A DNA stretch of 57,766 nt from an uncultured Verrucomicrobia subdivision 3 bacterium. Lineage in GTDB: Bacteria; Verrucomicrobiota; Verrucomicrobiia; Limisphaerales; UBA11358. The translations under genes were made by a program, and so were the position numbers. This document shows positions 33,251-42,451 of the stretch, piece by piece. Location of the stretch: the NCBI GenBank assembly GCA_903922735.1, contig CAIXUZ010000069.1, forward strand, positions 1-57,766. The letters are read 5' to 3'. Below the pieces are notes generated by a model, which was given only the letters and a program-made list of their open reading frames with translations, was not told the origin of the DNA and ran no database searches. Within the stretch, counting starts at the first letter, position 1. Each line of letters opens with the position of its first letter.

Positions 33251-34684
33251 TCAAGGTTGCACCCTTGCCGCGGATTGTTTTTGGCGCCAGCCGAAAAGTT
33301 TTTTGGCCTTGATGGCTTCAAAAATCGGCGGCGGGATGAACTGGGCAAGGCTCTCATCGCCCGCGTGAATTTTGGCGAGCAAGTCGCTGGAATAGATTTT
33401 CAGCGCATCGGGATTGTAGTTGGCAATGCTCTGGATAAATTTGTTTTCGACAAGGTGGGCGTAGAGATGGCGCAGATTGGGCGGCACCTCGAGATTCTCC
33501 ACGGTCGTCAGCTGGCCGGTCTTTTTGTCGAGCGAAGGATAGATGTAAAGTTTCGCATCGTTTTTGAAAAGCTGGCCGAGCGATTCCATGAGGCCGCCCG
33601 GCAGGTCGGTGTAAAACTTCTCATCGAGGATGTCGCGCAAGCGGACGAGGCCGATGGGCAGGCCGATCGGCTTTTGCGTGTGCCGGGAAAGGTAGGTGAC
33701 GAGGCGGTGATAGCGGAGAAAATTGGAAATCAACACCGGCTTGCCGAGGGCGCCGAGCGTATCCACCCGGTCAAGAAAATCGCGATGGTCGATCGCGTCG
33801 CCGACTTGCAACTGACGCAGGGTCATTTCAAACATGACGACCGGCTCCTCGCCCTGAAGCGCGGGTTCGCGAACGAACATTTCCTGGGCGCGTTCAAGCA
33901 TGTCAAGCATCGGGTTGGTGAGCGGACGGAAACTGCCACGTTCGAGCAGAACGGGTTTTTTCCAGAGCAGTTCGCCGGGGATGACGGTCTCCCCGTCGGC
34001 GGTGAAGAGGGTGGCTTCGGTGAGCCATTGCTCGACCAGTTGCAGGGCCATGAGCCGGTTATCCACATCGCCAAAAGCGGGGCCGGAAAATTTGATCATG
34101 TCCACCTCCACGCGCTGGCTGGTGAGGCCATCCAGCAGCGAGCCGATGAGGCGATCGGGCTCGATGTGCTGATAAAACGCGGCGTGAATGAGGTTCACCC
34201 CAATGATCCCAACCGCTTCCTGCTGCCGGGGCGTTTCCCAGTCAAGCATTCGCACATGGATGATGATGGTGGAAGGCTCGCACCGCGGGAGGGTTTGAAA
34301 CTTGATGCCCAGCCAGCCCTGGCCGCCTTCCTCGCCATACTTGGAAATGGGCTTGGTGGTGACGGTGTTGGCGAAGGCGAAAAACGTGCGCCGGTCGCCG
34401 ATGGTTTTATCCAGACGCTTAAGCAGCAAATCGAATTCCAAATCCAGCATGGCTTGCAGGCGCTTGCGGCTCACATAGCGGTCGCTGGGGCCGTAAATGG
34501 CGTCGCTTACCGCCATGTCGTAGGCGGAAATAGTCTTGGCCACCGTGCCCGACGCCTTGCCGACATGAAAAAACCAGCGCGCCACCTCCTGCCCGGCGCC
34601 AATCTCCGCGAAGGCGCCATATTTTTTCGCGTCGAGGTTGATCTGAAGCGCCTTCTGGCCCGTGTTTAATTTGTCGCTGCTCAT
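33251..34684 (-). CDS. conserved cytoplasmic protein of unknown function
   Basis: A 477-residue soluble protein without signal peptide or membrane segments. It contains strongly patterned blocks that look conserved: AFAEIGAGQEVARWFFHVG, TISAYDMAVSDAIYGPSDRY, VGIIGVNLIHAAFY, VEVDMIKFSGPAFGDVDNRLM and VLISNFLRYHRLVTYL. I recall this family in several phyla under unreliable names (TonB-dependent receptor; nicotinamide-nucleotide adenylyltransferase). Nothing visible here supports either: there is no beta-barrel pattern and no nucleotidyltransferase HxGH motif. The GH16 gene follows 32 bp downstream on the same strand. Function not assigned. Confidence 0.85.
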   Translation of the reverse strand: MSSDKLNTGQKALQINLDAKKYGAFAEIGAGQEVARWFFHVGKASGTVAKTISAYDMAVSDAIYGPSDRYVSRKRLQAMLDLEFDLLLKRLDKTIGDRRTFFAFANTVTTKPISKYGEEGGQGWLGIKFQTLPRCEPSTIIIHVRMLDWETPRQQEAVGIIGVNLIHAAFYQHIEPDRLIGSLLDGLTSQRVEVDMIKFSGPAFGDVDNRLMALQLVEQWLTEATLFTADGETVIPGELLWKKPVLLERGSFRPLTNPMLDMLERAQEMFVREPALQGEEPVVMFEMTLRQLQVGDAIDHRDFLDRVDTLGALGKPVLISNFLRYHRLVTYLSRHTQKPIGLPIGLVRLRDILDEKFYTDLPGGLMESLGQLFKNDAKLYIYPSLDKKTGQLTTVENLEVPPNLRHLYAHLVENKFIQSIANYNPDALKIYSSDLLAKIHAGDESLAQFIPPPIFEAIKAKKLFGWRQKQSAARVQP

Positions 34685-35062
34685 AACTTCCTTGTGCGGC
34701 GACGATACACAAAAATTTCGCCGCGTCCAACAAGATGCGACGGAGGATTTCCCTCTTGTTGCCTTTGGTGGCCACCCAGGCCACCACCCATGCTGTACCT
34801 CCTTCGCAAACGGCTCAGCGGCACCCCACCGCGCCCTTACAGTTTTGTCGCGGCTGAAGCAGATCTGGAACTTACAATCTGGAAGCGAAAAACCTCTTCG
34901 CTGGAAAAATTCCCACCATCCAAGATGACATGGATTTTAACCGCTTGTTACCAGCTGCAAATATCCCGCCCGCCGTTGAACTTGAACGTAAATTGCTTGG
35001 AAAGAAACCGCGCCGTCGGCTCTTATTTTAAGAGCAGATAAAAATCGCGTTCGCCCCGTGTT
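34685..35062. other. 378-bp intergenic region upstream of the conserved unknown gene
   Basis: I see no coding sequence or RNA gene. A short hairpin (GCTCTTA/TAAGAGC, 35019-35035) is followed by AGATAAAAA on the plus strand, where no gene ends, so its meaning is unclear. Promoters for the minus-strand gene at 34684 should lie here, but no box stands out. Confidence 0.5.
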
Positions 35063-35803
35063 TCATCGGTGGCTTAAAACCTTTTCCACTCTCGCCACAT
35101 CTTCCGGCATATCCACGCCGACGCTATCGTAATCCACTTGCACGACGGCGATGGGGATGCCGTTTTCCAGCGCCCGCAATTGCTCCAATTTCTCCGCGTT
35201 TTCCAGCGGCGACACCGGGAATTTCACCAGCCGCAGCAGCGTCTCGCGCCGGTAGCCGTAAATTCCCAGATGCTTTAAAAAAGGAAACGCCGCCAACTGC
35301 TCGTTGCCCGGACGGTTGGCGGCTTCACGCAGATACGGAATCGTGCGCCGGGAAAAATATAATGCGCGACCGGTGGCGCTGACAACGACTTTTACGACGT
35401 TGGGATTGTCATATTCCGAAAGATTTTTGATGGGCGTGGCAGCGGTGGACATGTCGTCGCTCATCAAAGCTTTCGCCACGGCGTCAATCACGTTCGGATC
35501 GATCAACGGTTCATCGCCTTGAATGTTCACCACGGCTTCACCATGGCAACGCAGGGCGGCTTCCGCAATCCGGTCGCTGCCGCTCAGATGATCGGCGCAC
35601 GTCATTTCCACGCGACAGAATTTTCTTACGGCATCAGCTATGCGGTTATCGTCGGTAGCCACGATAACTTCGACGAGCGTCCTGGCTTTTTGGCACTGCT
35701 CGACTACATGCTGGATAAGCGGTTTGCCCGCAATGAGCGCGAGGGGTTTGCCCGGGAACCGGGTCGAGGCAAAGCGTGCGGGAATGATGCCAACGATTTT
35801 CAC
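35063..35803 (-). CDS. kdsB: 3-deoxy-manno-octulosonate cytidylyltransferase
   Basis: A 246-residue enzyme activating Kdo as CMP-Kdo for LPS core synthesis. The nucleotide-binding N-terminus is VGIIPARFASTRFPGKPLAL. Further signatures are QHVVEQCQKA, VIVATDDNRIADAV, VNIQGDEPLIDPNVID, and LGIYGYRRETLLRLV. GTG at 35803 gives the family length; the open frame to 35878 adds an unrelated leader. Its presence implies a lipid A/Kdo outer membrane. No kdsA, kdsC or waaA gene is adjacent. Confidence 0.95.
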   Translation of the reverse strand: MKIVGIIPARFASTRFPGKPLALIAGKPLIQHVVEQCQKARTLVEVIVATDDNRIADAVRKFCRVEMTCADHLSGSDRIAEAALRCHGEAVVNIQGDEPLIDPNVIDAVAKALMSDDMSTAATPIKNLSEYDNPNVVKVVVSATGRALYFSRRTIPYLREAANRPGNEQLAAFPFLKHLGIYGYRRETLLRLVKFPVSPLENAEKLEQLRALENGIPIAVVQVDYDSVGVDMPEDVARVEKVLSHR

Positions 35804-35919
35804 GCGCCCATTTAGCCATAAATCAGCCACCGATGGAATATAGATTTTCCAATGCATGGGCCTGCCCTCGAAACTCAAATCGTCATCAGCGGCAGGCGGT
35901 TCAAATCCACAATGGCGGT

Positions 35920-37371
35920 CTAAAAACGAAAATAGATGAAGGGATTATAGGTGCCGCCAGCCAGCCATGCGGAAGAAATAAGCAGCAGTGCAACCACCAT
36001 GATGATTTCAATCAGCTGGCCAAGAGCAAAATAAAAGGCACGGGATTTTTCCGGCAACCGCCGCGAAATTTTTTCACCAACGCTTTTGATGCCCTCCCAC
36101 AACGGCATGCTAAAGGCGGCCCCAAGCCCCAAAGCCCAAACGACCTCGTTGCTCAGGTAGCGATGCAGCGGTTGGGTTTGCACCATACTGCCGGCGCCAA
36201 ACAGCGCCGCGAAATAATGGCCGGCGCCGGCAAACGTATCGGCACGAAATAACACCCAGGCCATCATCACGGCAAAGATCGTGTAGGCGTGCCGCAGCGG
36301 GCGCGGCAATTTATCCAGCGTGGCGCCCCACGGCGTTTTTTCCAACACGAGAAAAATGCCGTGGAACAGTCCCCACGCCACGAAGGTCCAGCTCGCACCA
36401 TGCCACAAGCCGCACAGGAAAAAAACGGCGACGAGGTTGAAGTGGTTGCGCAGGGAGGAAACGCGGTTACCGCCAAGCGGGATATAAACGTAGTCACGGA
36501 ACCAGCTCGACAAAGAGATATGCCAGCGCCGCCAGAAATCCTTGATGGATTGTGCCGTGTAAGGAAATTGAAAATTTTCGATGAACTGAAAGCCGAACAT
36601 CTTACCCAGGCCGACCGCCATATCCGAGTAGCCGGAGAAATCAAAGTAGATTTGAATCGTGTAGCACACCAGACCCAGCCAGGCGACCGGCGCGGAAAGT
36701 CCGCTCGCGGGCAGAGAAAAAATCTGGTCGGCGGGCACGGCAACGGCATTCGCGATGATCATTTTCTTAGCGAAGCCGCCGCTGAATCGCCGCACGCCTT
36801 CCGCGAAGTTGGCCCGGTTGTAATTCCGCTGCTCCAACTGCGGCGCGATGGCGTTCCAGCGCAGAATCGGGCCGGCGACAAGCTGGGGAAAAAAGAAAAT
36901 GTAGAGCGCGACGTCACGCGGGTCGCGGGCCGCGCGCCATTTGCGGCGGTAGATGTCAATGACGTAGGATAATGCGTGGAACGTGAAAAAAGAGATGCCG
37001 ATGGGCAGCTCAAAATGCGGCACTGGCAAGCCGCTCATGCCGAAAAATTTCAACGGCACATTGAGCGAGGCCATGACCAACCCCGAGTATTTGAAAAACG
37101 CGAGGAAGCCGACATTGACGACGACCGCCACCACCACGGCCCTTTTGCGCCGAGAAATGTCATCACTCCGTTCCACCCATTTTCCCAGCTCAAAGTTGAC
37201 GAGGGTGGAAACGAGCAGGAGCAGGATGAACCCCGGCTCGCCCCAAGCGTAAAAAATCAGGCTGGTCAGGAGCAGCCAGAAATTGCGGAAGCGCAATCCG
37301 GGAAGCAAGAAATAAACCGTCAGCACGACGGGCAGGAACAAAAACAGAAATATGGGCGAACTAAAAACCAT
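35920..37371 (-). CDS. MBOAT family O-acyltransferase (AlgI-like)
   Basis: A 483-residue polytopic enzyme of the membrane-bound O-acyltransferase family, AlgI/DltB branch. Landmarks are MVFSSPIFLFLFLPVVLTVY at the N-terminus, YAWGEPGFILLLL, FFPQLVAGPILRWNAI, HISLSSWFRDYVYIPLGGNR and the catalytic His in LCGLWHGASWTFVAWG. AlgI-type proteins pass acetyl groups across the inner membrane for acetylation of an exported polysaccharide. The gene just upstream on the same strand (23-bp gap) encodes the AlgJ-like partner, so the pair is a two-gene acetylation module for an unidentified glycan. Confidence 0.92.
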   Translation of the reverse strand: MVFSSPIFLFLFLPVVLTVYFLLPGLRFRNFWLLLTSLIFYAWGEPGFILLLLVSTLVNFELGKWVERSDDISRRKRAVVVAVVVNVGFLAFFKYSGLVMASLNVPLKFFGMSGLPVPHFELPIGISFFTFHALSYVIDIYRRKWRAARDPRDVALYIFFFPQLVAGPILRWNAIAPQLEQRNYNRANFAEGVRRFSGGFAKKMIIANAVAVPADQIFSLPASGLSAPVAWLGLVCYTIQIYFDFSGYSDMAVGLGKMFGFQFIENFQFPYTAQSIKDFWRRWHISLSSWFRDYVYIPLGGNRVSSLRNHFNLVAVFFLCGLWHGASWTFVAWGLFHGIFLVLEKTPWGATLDKLPRPLRHAYTIFAVMMAWVLFRADTFAGAGHYFAALFGAGSMVQTQPLHRYLSNEVVWALGLGAAFSMPLWEGIKSVGEKISRRLPEKSRAFYFALGQLIEIIMVVALLLISSAWLAGGTYNPFIYFRF

Positions 37372-37394
37372 GATAATCTATTCCACTAATTGGT

Positions 37395-38591
37395 TTATGG
37401 CAAAGCGTCCTTTTTGAGCATTTCGTCGGGGTTCTCGGTGTTGAACACGCGCTCTAGCATTTCATTGACCACAATCTGCGGATGGTTATCCGCGATGACT
37501 TTTGCGTTGAACTCCCTATTTTCCCCTATAAAAACAGCTCGATGGAAACAGGAGCCGAAAAATTGGCACCAGCATCCTCCGAAGGAGTCGTGAAAAATCA
37601 CCAGATCGGGTTTACCCATGAGGTTGGTGTTTTCAATCAGCTGGTTGACCTTGGCCTTGTCGTGCGGATTCCAGTTCCGCACGATGTTGGTAAGCTCCTG
37701 CTGGCTTGTCAACGCCACCATGGAAGGTTTGGGGGTAAAATAATACATATTTTTCTCCGGCGGATTTACGCCCAGCATGCGGGTGAGGTCGCCACCGCTC
37801 CACGGCGCGTTGATCCAGTCGAAATCCTCCAGCCGCAGCACCGGCAACGCCGGCGTGGACCGCGATAAAACCTGGATTATTTCCTGCGCGGCGAAGAATC
37901 CGCCAAACATATTCCAGTGCGTGTCGTTCTGCAAAAATATCGGCGCAATTTTCTTCCCAGCCAGCAAGGCCGGTCGCAAGTCCAAAACCTCGACGGTGGA
38001 ATGCGCCTTCATATACTCGAAGAACTGGTCCAGCTTCGTCTGGCGAACTGCGGGCGTGGATTTAACGAGCCAGTCGGGCAGGTTTTCGGAATAAATGGAA
38101 TGTTTATCCGGCGGGATGACGAAGAGATATTTGATGCCGCGCGCCGCCAGCCAGTCACGGCGCTTTTCTAGCAGGCGCTGCCATGATTGCAGCCGCTGCC
38201 GGGTAAATTTTTCCTCGCCCAGATAATGATCAATCATTTGCAGGTCTGAAAAGAAAAACCAGCCATTCTTACCCGTAATAACTTTTCTCTCTGTCTTATC
38301 ATGAAAAATTTGCCGCCGCCAATGCTGGCACAGGCGAATAAGTCGTTTACGAAACCCAAAATGGTCGTTGAAGCAGGTTTCGCTGGCCGCCAAATATTCG
38401 CGCACGCCTGAAAAATCCATGCGGGTGAGCTTTGGCTTCGCCGCCATCATGCGGTTTTCATCGGGCCGCTTGGCCCAGTCGACGTGGCCAAAATAGTCCA
38501 CCGTGGGTGCCCACAGCAGCAGGCCAAAAACCAGCACCAACAACCAGTCGGCCCAAGACTTACGAGACGAAGTGGAAGTGACGTGATTCAT
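37395..38591 (-). CDS. AlgJ/AlgX-like SGNH hydrolase-family acetyltransferase partner
   Basis: A 398-residue protein anchored by one N-terminal helix (WLLVLVFGLLLWAPTVDYFG) with a periplasmic SGNH-like domain. Typical segments are FNDHFGFRKRLIRLC, ITGKNGWFFFSDLQMIDHYL, YLFVIPPDKHSIYSENLPDW and the catalytic-block FLQNDTHWNMFGGFFAAQ. A later block VIFHDSFGGCWCQFF is consistent with the nucleophile Ser motif. In alginate-type systems these proteins complete O-acetyl transfer from the MBOAT protein to the polymer. It precedes the AlgI-like gene by 23 bp. Confidence 0.88.
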   Translation of the reverse strand: MNHVTSTSSRKSWADWLLVLVFGLLLWAPTVDYFGHVDWAKRPDENRMMAAKPKLTRMDFSGVREYLAASETCFNDHFGFRKRLIRLCQHWRRQIFHDKTERKVITGKNGWFFFSDLQMIDHYLGEEKFTRQRLQSWQRLLEKRRDWLAARGIKYLFVIPPDKHSIYSENLPDWLVKSTPAVRQTKLDQFFEYMKAHSTVEVLDLRPALLAGKKIAPIFLQNDTHWNMFGGFFAAQEIIQVLSRSTPALPVLRLEDFDWINAPWSGGDLTRMLGVNPPEKNMYYFTPKPSMVALTSQQELTNIVRNWNPHDKAKVNQLIENTNLMGKPDLVIFHDSFGGCWCQFFGSCFHRAVFIGENREFNAKVIADNHPQIVVNEMLERVFNTENPDEMLKKDALP

Positions 38592-38950
38592 TTCACCGTT
38601 TAATTTGCGTTAATTTTATTTTGTACAATCGGTCAAGTTTGAAAGCCTATGCAGGCAGCTATTTTAATTCAATTTATATTTAATGAGTCTGCCCTATAGC
38701 CGCTCAACTTGATATTGGCACATATTGATTTCCACCATCCTTCGGATTTGAACGGTTTTTCACCAAGGCACCAAGGTCAAATACCGGCGGCTGGTTCAGC
38801 TGCCGTAAAAAAAGTGGAAAAGGCGCAAAATTATCGGCGGTGGTTTGCCGAGAACAGGTCGCACGGAGATGGACTCACATCTGCTGCCGCACAAATCAGA
38901 TTGACACCCTTTGCCCGAGCGCACACGCTTGATATGCATCTTCAAACTGC
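38592..38950. other. 359-bp divergent intergenic region
   Basis: The AT-rich first half (38600-38700) should contain promoters for the minus-strand AlgJ-like gene and possibly the plus-strand gene at 38951. No strong boxes are seen. At 38755-38780 lies TTTTTCACCAAGGCACCAAG, related to the short boundary repeats at 12856-12880 and 25638-25668. No convincing ORF is present. Confidence 0.45.
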
Positions 38951-39901
38951 ATGACCAACGCCGACAAAATCGAATCGCTCCACCGCCTGCCGTGGTATTC
39001 CGTGGATTTGCCGGTCAAGGTGAAGGACGGGAAGGGAATGATCCATGCCGATGAACGGCGGATGCTCTATACGCTTGCGCGCGACTATTATTCTGGCGCA
39101 GGACGCATCGTGGATGGCGGCGCGTTCTTCGGCACCTCGTCGCTCTCGCTGGGCTTCGGGCTGAAGGATCGCGACTACAGGAAGGAGCCGGTGATTGATG
39201 CCTTCGACTGCTTCATCATCGATGAATACAGCGTGAAGCACTACAGCAAGCCGGCTGGCTGGTTCAGAAAAAAAATCAAGGCAGGCGACAACATGCGCTT
39301 CATCTACGAGCGGAACATCGCGCCGGTCGCCGAATACATCACGATCCACGAGGGCGATCTGTTAAAGGCGCCATGGAAGTCCGGCCCGATCGAAATCCTT
39401 TTCTCCGACATCTCGAAGTCGTGGCAGCTGAACGACCACATCATCAAAAACTGGATCGCCGCGCTGATTCCGGAGACCGGCATCCTCATCCAGCAGGATC
39501 AGGTGCAGGAATATCATGTATGGGTCGCTATCACGATGGAGATCCTGTCGGATTACTTCGAGGTGATCGACTACACGCCGTACAGCTCGATGGTTTACCG
39601 GCTCAAGTCCGAGATTCCCGCGCAGCTTCTGGAAAAGTGCATGAGCGCGAACGTCACAAAGGACGAGATGGAGCACTACTACCTGCGCTTTCTCGAACGC
39701 TTCCGTCGTGTCGGCATGGGCCGCTACACGGGCTGGCACCTCGGCATGGTGGAGGCGGGGCTCGCGGTGACCTACGGACTCCACATCGGCGACCTGGACA
39801 AGGCGCGCCACACGCTGCGGCAGTGTGAGGAGAAATTCCGCCACATCCCTGACACGATGTGCCGCTGCGCGGCAATCTGGGACACGATCGGCAGGGGCTG
39901 A
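38951..39901 (+). CDS. class I SAM-dependent methyltransferase-like protein
   Basis: A 316-residue protein without signal peptide. A glycine-rich motif (GRIVDGGAFFGTSSLSLGFGL) and a following acidic residue (VIDAFDCFII) fit the SAM-binding motif I and strand 2 of a TylF-like methyltransferase. A DLLKAPWKSGPIEILFSDIS block fits motifs II and III. The C-terminal 80 residues (YYLRFLERFRRVGMGRYTG onwards) look like a separate helical region. It stands alone on the plus strand between minus-strand operons. Codon usage (many CTG, GAG, ATC) looks more GC-biased than the neighbours, suggesting transfer. Confidence 0.65.
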   Translation: MTNADKIESLHRLPWYSVDLPVKVKDGKGMIHADERRMLYTLARDYYSGAGRIVDGGAFFGTSSLSLGFGLKDRDYRKEPVIDAFDCFIIDEYSVKHYSKPAGWFRKKIKAGDNMRFIYERNIAPVAEYITIHEGDLLKAPWKSGPIEILFSDISKSWQLNDHIIKNWIAALIPETGILIQQDQVQEYHVWVAITMEILSDYFEVIDYTPYSSMVYRLKSEIPAQLLEKCMSANVTKDEMEHYYLRFLERFRRVGMGRYTGWHLGMVEAGLAVTYGLHIGDLDKARHTLRQCEEKFRHIPDTMCRCAAIWDTIGRG

Positions 39902-40149
39902 TGCCGCCAATACCCGCGGGGGGCTAGAAACCCGCTGGCACCATCGAATCCATCAGTAAGGCGTCAACCAGCCAGCCTATCCAACCTATGTCCCCATTCC
40001 ACCGAAAACAGCGGGGAACCATAATTGATGACAAGCTGTCAATAAATTAGTCTTTGAGAATCAGTGTTCACAGAGGCTAAATATTTGTAAGCGCCAACAA
40101 AACCTCCTTCGATTTAGCCGGAGGGTTTCCTACAGAACACTACGCCGGC

Positions 40150-42309
40150 TCAAGGGCTCAGCTCAAACACGAGTACGAAGCGTTGGGGGATGAATTGCGC
40201 ACGGTTCACCAGTTTGAATCCGTATTGTTTCATCTGGGTGATGATGAGTTCGGGCGCAATACGTGGGCCGTAGTAGGGATTTTGGGCATCTTTAAGGATG
40301 GTGTTGTCGGCAATGACCACGCGGGCACCTTTGCGGAGGGCAGGCTTCAATGTGTTGAAAAAGCCGTCTTTAACATACTCCATGGAAATCATGTAAACGG
40401 CATGATACATGGAGCAGATGTAAACGAGGTCCACGCTGTTGGTGGGCAGACGGGTGTCGTTGTCGCGGGCAAGGATGGTGGTGATATTATGGACGCCGCG
40501 CTTCTGGGCGACGGTGGCGACGTAGTTGGTCATATTCGGCACGGTGTCCACGGCATAGACGAGGCCGTTGGGGCCGACAAGGTCGGCGAACTTGAAGGTG
40601 TAATAGCCGGGACCACAGCCGAGGTCGGCGACGCGTTCACCGGGCTTGATCTTGAGGAAGTCGAGCACCTTGCTGGTCTTCTCCCAGTTCTCGCGATAGG
40701 GACTGGTGAAGGCAATGAATTCGCCCCATTCGTTGAGCTGGTCTTGGGTAACGGGGCAGTTTTCAGGCAGATCCAGTTCCTGATGTTCAAGCAGCTTGGT
40801 GCCGGCTGGGGCGCGTTTAAGATCATCTTCGTCCAGCACGGAGTCGAGGTAGTATTTGTAATGGAGATAGTTCTTGAGGCGTTCGTAATCGTTCGCAGCC
40901 AACTGCTCGAAGTAACTACCGACGAGCCAAGCGGTGCGCTCCTTTTGCTGCTGTTCAGGTGAGGAGAGGAGAAATTCGCAGAACCATTTCAGAGCAAGAT
41001 ATTCGTCGCCAAAACGCTCCTTAGGAATGATTTCATTGTAGGCCTTAAGCGCGGCACGAAGAGTGGCGGGGTCATTCTTGCCCAAGCCGTTGAAAAGAAG
41101 GCGGGCCGCCTTGCGACCGTCGGGGGTAAAGCCGGGGCCGTTGGCGGTCTTGAGGAACCGGATCAACGAAGCCTTGGAAGCGAAGGGCACGCAGTCATCG
41201 GGCAGGGGCTTGGAAAAGGTCACCGGTGCCGGTTCGGGTCCAGGCATGAGCTTAAAGACGAGAATGTAGCGCTGGGGAATGAACTGGTAGAAATTGACGA
41301 GGTGGAACCCATAATACCAAAGCTGGTTAATGATGAGTTCCTTCGCGATGTGCGGGCCGTGATAGGGGAGGAGCGAGTCCTGCACCAAGCCGTTGTCAAC
41401 AACCACCAATGTGCCGTCAGGCTTGAGGTTGTTTTTGATGCTGGCAACGAATTTATCGCGGTCCTCATCGGCATCGAGGGCGTAGATGTTGTGGTAGAGC
41501 GAGCAAAGGAATGCAAGGTCGGCCTTGCGAGGCAGACGTATTTCCTCGCCAACCTTAGGAAACACGGTCTGAATGTTTTCAATGTGGAGCTGCTTAACCA
41601 GGTTGTCGAGGTAGTCTAAGTGTTTTTTGTTGATATCTTCGGCATACACATAGCCGGTGGGGCCGACAATATCCGCGAATTTGAAACTGTAGTAGCCGGG
41701 ACCACAGCCGATGTCGGCGACAACGTCGCCCTGCTTGAGGCCCAGCACCCCCATGATCTTGCTGGTCTTTTCCCAGCGCTCGCGATGGGGGTTATTAAAC
41801 AGAAGGAAGTCCTCCATGAAACGAAAGGTTGGCTCTGATTTCGGAGTCCTGCGATTTTTCCACTCCAGCAAATGGTATTTTTTCTTGAGATATTCTTTCA
41901 GCGGATCGAAGTCGTTTTTGGACAAGTAATCATACCAGGCAGCCGTCAGCGGGTCAGCAACCAGCTTGGCTTTTTCAGACTTGTCGGCGACGATGTACTC
42001 GCACAGCCATTGCAGCGCGGTGTATTCTCCGCCGAAATTTTCAGAGGGAACGATGCGCTGATAAATATCCATCGCCAATCGCGCCGGATGCGGGTTTTTG
42101 CTGGTCAGAGAGTCGTAAAGCAAACTGCCAGCCTTGACGCCGCCCTCGGTGATGTCAAAGGAGTCGAGGCTGCCCAGATGAATCAGCGAAGCCCTGGAAG
42201 TGACCCGCAGGAAATGTTCCGGTTCAGTATTTTGGTTGGTCGCCTGGGCATAAACGCCGGTTCCCATGGCCGCAAGCAACAAGCAGGATAAAAACACTTT
42301 AAGTTTCAT
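40150..42309 (-). CDS. exported protein with two tandem SAM methyltransferase-like domains
   Basis: A 719-residue protein with a convincing signal peptide (MKLKVFLSCLLLAAMGTGVYA). It consists of two homologous halves, each with an N-terminal helical part and a Rossmann methyltransferase domain. The motif I lines are near-identical: VVADIGCGPGYYSFKFADIV in the first half and RVADLGCGPGYYTFKFADLV in the second. Each half then has SLYHNIY or SMYHAVY, a KPDGTLVVVDN-type strand, and an identical-style end (LVNFYQFIPQRYILVFKL; LVNRAQFIPQRFVLVFEL). Internal duplication is clear. SAM is not known in the periplasm, so the export signal is puzzling. Target unknown. Confidence 0.85.
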   Translation of the reverse strand: MKLKVFLSCLLLAAMGTGVYAQATNQNTEPEHFLRVTSRASLIHLGSLDSFDITEGGVKAGSLLYDSLTSKNPHPARLAMDIYQRIVPSENFGGEYTALQWLCEYIVADKSEKAKLVADPLTAAWYDYLSKNDFDPLKEYLKKKYHLLEWKNRRTPKSEPTFRFMEDFLLFNNPHRERWEKTSKIMGVLGLKQGDVVADIGCGPGYYSFKFADIVGPTGYVYAEDINKKHLDYLDNLVKQLHIENIQTVFPKVGEEIRLPRKADLAFLCSLYHNIYALDADEDRDKFVASIKNNLKPDGTLVVVDNGLVQDSLLPYHGPHIAKELIINQLWYYGFHLVNFYQFIPQRYILVFKLMPGPEPAPVTFSKPLPDDCVPFASKASLIRFLKTANGPGFTPDGRKAARLLFNGLGKNDPATLRAALKAYNEIIPKERFGDEYLALKWFCEFLLSSPEQQQKERTAWLVGSYFEQLAANDYERLKNYLHYKYYLDSVLDEDDLKRAPAGTKLLEHQELDLPENCPVTQDQLNEWGEFIAFTSPYRENWEKTSKVLDFLKIKPGERVADLGCGPGYYTFKFADLVGPNGLVYAVDTVPNMTNYVATVAQKRGVHNITTILARDNDTRLPTNSVDLVYICSMYHAVYMISMEYVKDGFFNTLKPALRKGARVVIADNTILKDAQNPYYGPRIAPELIITQMKQYGFKLVNRAQFIPQRFVLVFELSP

Positions 42310-42427
42310 TGGAAATATAAATTAGATTGAACCCGGGAAGTAGATAGCTGAAACCTAAAATAAGGTCAACCATTTGGTACAAAATTAAGCGTGCAAAAGG
42401 AAGGTTGTCCGGATGGCTAGCTTCCTG

Positions 42428-42451
42428 CTCTCAAATATAATTATTTGAGAG
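42428..42451 (-). other. AT-rich hairpin over the tolC-like stop codon
   Basis: CTCTCAAATA (42428-42437) pairs perfectly with TATTTGAGAG (42442-42451) around TAAT. It covers the stop codon of the TolC-like gene. No T-run follows on the minus strand, so it may protect the 3' end of the efflux mRNA rather than terminate it. Confidence 0.45.

Noticed and set aside
33257..34669. 470-codon open frame on the plus strand, antisense to the conserved unknown gene
   Set aside because: It is an antisense shadow: its product is dominated by residues expected from the complement of high-GC codons (FDHVHLHALAGE, GDGVGEGEKR), while the minus-strand frame has strongly patterned conserved blocks.
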